In this document: positions 30,724-34,334 of the stretch, in pieces
Layout: each line of letters starts with the position of its first letter
Numbering within the stretch: the stretch's first letter is position 1
From: Acetobacteraceae bacterium
Lineage (GTDB): Bacteria; Pseudomonadota; Alphaproteobacteria; Acetobacterales; Acetobacteraceae
Assembly: GCA_003151425.1 (NCBI GenBank)
Contig: PLXO01000152.1
Location: 5,834 to 40,167, forward strand
Length of the DNA stretch: 34,334 nt
Direction: 5' to 3'
Made by a program: the position numbers and the translations under genes
The notes under the pieces: model-generated
Told to the model about the DNA's origin: nothing
Databases searched by the model: none
What the model saw: only the letters and a program-made list of their open reading frames with translations

Positions 30724-32757
30724 ATGCAGCGCCGCACCCTCTCCGCCGTCATCGGCATCATCGCAGTCGCCGCCATCGTGATCGGCGTGAACATGTTCGC
30801 CGACGCGCGGCTGGCCAATGTGCGCGTCGATCTGACGCAGCAACATCTCTATACGCTAGCGCCCGGCACGCGCCAGGTGCTGGCTGGGCTGAAGGACCCG
30901 ATCACGCTCAAGCTGTTCTATTCGCGCAAGCTGGGCGCCGCGGTGCCGTCCTATGGCGCCTATGCCGACCGGGTGCGCGAGATGCTGCAGCAATATGCCG
31001 CGGTGTCGAACGGCAAGATCCGGCTGGACTATTACGATCCGGAGCCGTTCAGCGACACCGAGGACCACGCGCTGGCCTATGGGCTGCAAGGCGTGCCGGT
31101 CGATCAGGGGGGCGAGCAGGTGTATTTCGGCCTCGCCGGGTCGAACATGCTGGACGACGAGCGCACCATCGGCTTCTTCCAGCCGGAGCGCGAGCCGTTC
31201 CTGGAATACGACCTGACCAAGCTGATCTACGAGCTGTCCAATCCGAAGCGCCCGGTGGTGGGCGTGATGTCGGCGCTGCCGCTGGACGGCGATCCGCGCG
31301 CGATGATGATGAACCAGGGACGGCCGGGCGGCGGTGGGCAGCCCTATGCCTCGACCATGCTGCTGCGCCAGACCAACGAGGTGCGCACCGTGCCGACCGA
31401 TGCGCAGGTGATCGATCCGGCGATCCAGGTGCTGCTGGTCGCCGAGGTGCCGAACATTTCTGCCCCGACCCAATACGCGATCGATCAGTTCGTGATGCGC
31501 GGCGGGCGGCTGATGGTGATGGTCGATCCCTGGAGCGAGGCGATGGCCGCCACCCCCTCGCCCACCGGCATGCCGCCGGAGAACACCAGTTCCGATCTGC
31601 CAACGTTGTTCAAGGCGTGGGGGATTGAATTCGATCCGACGCAGGTGTTGGGCGATCTGGACGGCGCCTGGCGGGTGCGGGCCAATCCGGGCGACCGGGT
31701 GCAGGCAGTGGATTACGTCGCCTGGTTCAACATCCGCGACGGCATCAACCACAATGATCCGGCGACCGCCGATCTGCAGCAGGTGACCGTTGCGTCATCG
31801 GGGTTCATCGCAAAGGCGGCGGACTCGACGCTCAATTTCACGCCGCTGTTGACCTCCGGGCCGCGTAGCGGGCCGGTGCCGATCGATGCAGTGAAAATGC
31901 CGGACCCGTCGAAGATCCTGGCCGACTTCAAGCCGGCGGGCGGGCCGAGGGTGATCGCGGCGCGGCTGCGCGGGGAGCTGAAATCGGCCTTCACCGGGCC
32001 GCCGGCGCTGGCCAAGGGCGCCAAGCCGCCGGATAATTTCCCCGCCTATATCGCGGAGACGAAGGGGCCGGCGAATCTGGTGGTGGTGGCCGATTCCGAC
32101 ATCCTGGCCGATCGTTACTGGGTGCGCATGCAGGATTTCTTCGGCCAGTCGCAGGCGACGCCGTTCAGCGACAACGGGCCGTTCGTTGCCAACCTGATCG
32201 ACACGCTCGCCGGCGGTGACGCGCTGATCGGGCTGCGCGCGCGCGGCGCGGCGGCGCGGCCGTTCGTGCTGGTCGAGCAGATGCAGAGTGCGGCCGAGGC
32301 GCAGTTCCGCCAGTCCCAGCAGGCGCTGCAACAGCACCTGGATGCGGTGCAGAAGCAGTTGCAGACATTGCGGCAGGGCAACGGACAAGGCGGCGACCAG
32401 GCGGCGCAGCCGGTGATCACGCCGGAGCAGCGCACCGCGATCGACGCGGCGCGCCAGGACATCCTGGCCACGCGACAGAAGCTGCGCGCGGTGCAGCTTG
32501 AGCTCAATCGCGACATCGAGCGGCTGGAGAGCGAGCTGCGGCTGTTCGATATCGTGCTGGTGCCGGCGCTGCTGACGATCCTGGCGATCGGGATGGGCGT
32601 TGCCCGGCGTCGGCGTCGTGCGCGGGCGCCCGCCTCAGGGTTCCGTGCATCGGGACCTGAAGCATCGGGACCTGAGGCATCGGGACCTGGCGCATCGGGG
32701 CCGGGGACATCAGGGCCCCAGGCATCGGGACCAAGTGCATCGGGATCCCCGGCATGA
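30724..32757 (+). CDS. GldG-family ABC transporter auxiliary protein
   Basis: The 677-residue protein has an N-terminal membrane helix (about 9-27, IGIIAVAAIVIGVNMFA), a large periplasmic GldG domain (about 30-480, including LTQQHLYTLAPGTRQVL and a middle DUF4350-like fold with GGRLMVMVDPWSE), a helical Gln-rich segment (about 520-610) and a second membrane helix (about 611-628, IVLVPALLTILAIGMGVA). After a basic stop-transfer stretch the protein ends in eight 15-bp repeats encoding ASGPE-like pentapeptides, a likely cytoplasmic disordered tail. The stop overlaps the next start as ATGA. The pairing with DUF4340 is common in bacteria but uncharacterised. Confidence 0.9.
   Translation: MQRRTLSAVIGIIAVAAIVIGVNMFADARLANVRVDLTQQHLYTLAPGTRQVLAGLKDPITLKLFYSRKLGAAVPSYGAYADRVREMLQQYAAVSNGKIRLDYYDPEPFSDTEDHALAYGLQGVPVDQGGEQVYFGLAGSNMLDDERTIGFFQPEREPFLEYDLTKLIYELSNPKRPVVGVMSALPLDGDPRAMMMNQGRPGGGGQPYASTMLLRQTNEVRTVPTDAQVIDPAIQVLLVAEVPNISAPTQYAIDQFVMRGGRLMVMVDPWSEAMAATPSPTGMPPENTSSDLPTLFKAWGIEFDPTQVLGDLDGAWRVRANPGDRVQAVDYVAWFNIRDGINHNDPATADLQQVTVASSGFIAKAADSTLNFTPLLTSGPRSGPVPIDAVKMPDPSKILADFKPAGGPRVIAARLRGELKSAFTGPPALAKGAKPPDNFPAYIAETKGPANLVVVADSDILADRYWVRMQDFFGQSQATPFSDNGPFVANLIDTLAGGDALIGLRARGAAARPFVLVEQMQSAAEAQFRQSQQALQQHLDAVQKQLQTLRQGNGQGGDQAAQPVITPEQRTAIDAARQDILATRQKLRAVQLELNRDIERLESELRLFDIVLVPALLTILAIGMGVARRRRRARAPASGFRASGPEASGPEASGPGASGPGTSGPQASGPSASGSPA
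32632..32751 (+). repeat. Eight in-frame 15 bp repeats at the GldG-like C-terminus
   Basis: Units of GCATCGGGACCTGAG variants start at 32632, then every 15 bp to 32737, encoding ASGFR, ASGPE, ASGPE, ASGPG, ASGPG, TSGPQ, ASGPS and ASGSP. The next bases, GCATGA, are the start of a ninth unit that became the stop of this gene and the ATG of the DUF4340 gene. Confidence 0.92.
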
Positions 32758-33848
32758 GGACGCGCAGCATCGCGGCGCTGTGCGTGCTGGGCGCGCTGGC
32801 GCTGGGCGGCGGATGGTATTTCGGCACGGCGCGCGAGCCGGCCGAGCAGACCAGCGTGGCCGGCGGCACCCTGCTGTTCCCCGACCTGACCGCGCATTTG
32901 GCCGATGCGACGCGGGTCGAGATCACCCACCAGGGCACGACGATCGCCCTGGTGCGGCAGAGCGACAAGCCGGACTCGCCCTGGGGCCTGGCGCAGCGCG
33001 GCATGTATCCGGTGCAGGCCACCAAACTGCGCGGCATGCTGACCGCGCTGACCGAGCTGCGCCTGGTCGAGCCTCGCACGACGGATCCGGCGCTGTTCGG
33101 CCGGCTGGGGCTGGCGGACGCCGACCAGAAGGACAGCACGGCCGATCTGCTGCTGGTGTACGACAAGACGGCCAAGCCGATCGCGGCGCTGCTGGTCGGG
33201 CACCGCCGGGTGCACACCGAGGGCAACGTGCCGGACCAGGTGTTCGTGCGCCGGCCCGGCGATATGCAGACCTGGCTGGCCGAGGGCAGCCTGCAGGTGG
33301 ATGCCGATCCGCAACTATGGCTCGATCGCGACATCATGAACATCGACCATGCGCGCATCGCCGGCGTGGCGGTGCATCGCGGCGATGCCGAGCTGGATTT
33401 CGTGGCCAAGGACGGCAAGCTGGTGCTGACCGCGCCGGCCAATCCTCCGAAGCTGGAGGACTACAAGCTGGACGATCTGGACCGCGGGCTGGAGCTGCTG
33501 ACCTTCGAGGAGGTCACGCCGGACAAGGATGCGGCGGCAAGCAAGGTCGGCGCGCCGATCGGCACCGCGGTGTTCACCACCTCGGATGGGCTGGCGGTGC
33601 ATGTGACGGTGCTGAAGGGCGAGAAGGATATCTGGGCGCGCTTCGCGGTCAGCGGCAGCGATAAGGCCAAGGATGCAGCAGACAAGCTGAATACGCGGCT
33701 GGCCGGCTGGACCTATCAACTCGGCGCCTGGAAGCAGAAGGCATTGGTGCCGGCGCTGGATGACCTGAAGGCACCCCCGCCCGAGAAGCCAGCTAACGCA
33801 CCAGAAGCCACCCCGCCTGCCGCTGCTGTGGAACCGCCCAAGCAATGA
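32754..33848 (+). CDS. DUF4340 domain protein of the Gld-like transporter
   Basis: The 364-residue product has an N-terminal membrane anchor (about 7-24, [19 protein letters not shown]) and a periplasmic body made of repeated beta-rich DUF4340 units (for example [36 protein letters not shown] and [19 protein letters not shown]). The C-terminal 30 residues are Pro/Ala-rich. Family members almost always follow GldG-like genes, but no activity is known. The ATG sits in the ATGA overlap at the end of the upstream repeat array, and its own stop overlaps the NUDIX start, so all five genes from 29125 onward look co-translated. Confidence 0.88.
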   Translation: MRTRSIAALCVLGALALGGGWYFGTAREPAEQTSVAGGTLLFPDLTAHLADATRVEITHQGTTIALVRQSDKPDSPWGLAQRGMYPVQATKLRGMLTALTELRLVEPRTTDPALFGRLGLADADQKDSTADLLLVYDKTAKPIAALLVGHRRVHTEGNVPDQVFVRRPGDMQTWLAEGSLQVDADPQLWLDRDIMNIDHARIAGVAVHRGDAELDFVAKDGKLVLTAPANPPKLEDYKLDDLDRGLELLTFEEVTPDKDAAASKVGAPIGTAVFTTSDGLAVHVTVLKGEKDIWARFAVSGSDKAKDAADKLNTRLAGWTYQLGAWKQKALVPALDDLKAPPPEKPANAPEATPPAAAVEPPKQ

Positions 33849-34276
33849 GCGACCGCGAATATCCCGCACGACCGATCGTCGGAATCGGGATCGTGGTCAT
33901 CAAGGGCGATGCCGTTCTGTTGGTCCGACGCGGCAAGCCGCCCAATATCGGCGCATGGACCCTGCCTGGTGGCGCGCAGGAAGTGGGCGAGACCGCCGAG
34001 GACGCTGCGCGACGCGAGTTGCTCGAGGAGACCGGCCTCGAAGTGGGACCAATGTATTTCGCCGCGACCGTGGACAACATCCGCCGCGATGAAACGGGCC
34101 GCGTGCGCTACCACTACACGATCATCGACTTCGCCACGCGTTGGATATCCGGCGAACCGGTTGCCGATACGGACGTGGCCGAGGCGACATGGGCGCCGCT
34201 GGACGCACTGGACGACTACGACCTGTGGAGCGAGGCGCATCGGGTCATCGCGATCGCACAACAACTGGTGGCATGA
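33845..34276 (+). CDS. NUDIX hydrolase
   Basis: This 143-residue pyrophosphohydrolase has a full Nudix box at 43-65: G43, E49, then RELLEETGL (57-65). The surrounding fold is also typical, with [18 protein letters not shown] at the start and WTLPGGAQE before the box. Substrates in the family include ADP-ribose, NADH and damaged nucleotides; the YHYTIIDF stretch resembles ADP-ribose or Ap-type members but does not decide. The start overlaps the DUF4340 stop (ATGA). It probably shares the transcript for convenience of expression, not function. The remaining 58 bases of the window show nothing. Confidence 0.9.
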   Translation: MSDREYPARPIVGIGIVVIKGDAVLLVRRGKPPNIGAWTLPGGAQEVGETAEDAARRELLEETGLEVGPMYFAATVDNIRRDETGRVRYHYTIIDFATRWISGEPVADTDVAEATWAPLDALDDYDLWSEAHRVIAIAQQLVA

Positions 34277-34334
34277 TCTCTCCGATAGTGTGATACTAAC
34301 GGCTGTTCTTGTTGACTCTCCTTGGTACCTCCCA

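Overview
The window is high-GC DNA that reads as an alphaproteobacterium, most likely Rhodospirillales/Acetobacteraceae. The evidence is the tail of a very-long-chain-fatty-acid lipid A cluster, an oxalate-catabolic oxc/frc pair, the style of the exported proteins, and dispersed repeats of a kind common in that class. The taxonomic call is inference; no rRNA or tRNA gene is visible.

Layout. (1) 110-4398 (+): a FabF-like ketoacyl-ACP synthase, a zinc-ribbon MDR oxidoreductase and an LpxL/HtrB-type acyltransferase. This matches the gene order of the 3' end of rhizobial acpXL-type clusters. A small exported protein follows. A tiny minus-strand ORF between two strong hairpins (1417-1575) and two short tandem-repeat arrays sit between these genes. 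(2) 4551-8577 (-): an oxalate catabolism operon, with a GntR/FCD regulator, a 62-codon remnant of a second TPP enzyme, oxalyl-CoA decarboxylase and formyl-CoA transferase. (3) 8820-9489 (+): an MntA/HepT-like nucleotidyltransferase/HEPN pair. (4) 9659-11673 (+): a frameshifted DapA-family gene and an ACMSD-like amidohydrolase whose start lies in a 3 x 18 bp repeat. (5) 11780-17552 (-): an AHL-lactonase-like metallohydrolase, then an operon of iron-dependent alcohol dehydrogenase, pqiA, pqiB and pqiC, where the first three genes overlap at their stop/start codons.

(6) 17553-20391: a repeat-rich, mostly gene-free zone interrupted by one unrecognised protein (19080-19886, -). It holds a six-unit intergenic array with an underlying step of about 106 bp, several 14-17 bp tandem repeats, a long inverted repeat and a MITE-like element. 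(7) 20392-27775 (+): a shikimate dehydrogenase-like protein, then a carbohydrate-type ABC importer with one Tat-exported binding protein and two tandem permease pairs but no ATPase, then a TonB-family protein. (8) 27872-28648 (-): a class II aldolase-family protein. (9) 29125-34276 (+): a tightly packed GldA/GldF/GldG/DUF4340-type ABC system followed by a NUDIX hydrolase.

The most unusual signal runs through the whole window. At least ten short tandem-repeat arrays have units of 14-19 bp (often 15 bp, five codons), each array has its own sequence, and they sit preferentially at gene boundaries: in intergenic gaps, at protein C-termini just before the next start, or containing the start codon itself. 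The gene neighbourhoods are otherwise recognisable families. The clearest defects are the frameshifted DapA-like gene and the truncated TPP enzyme.
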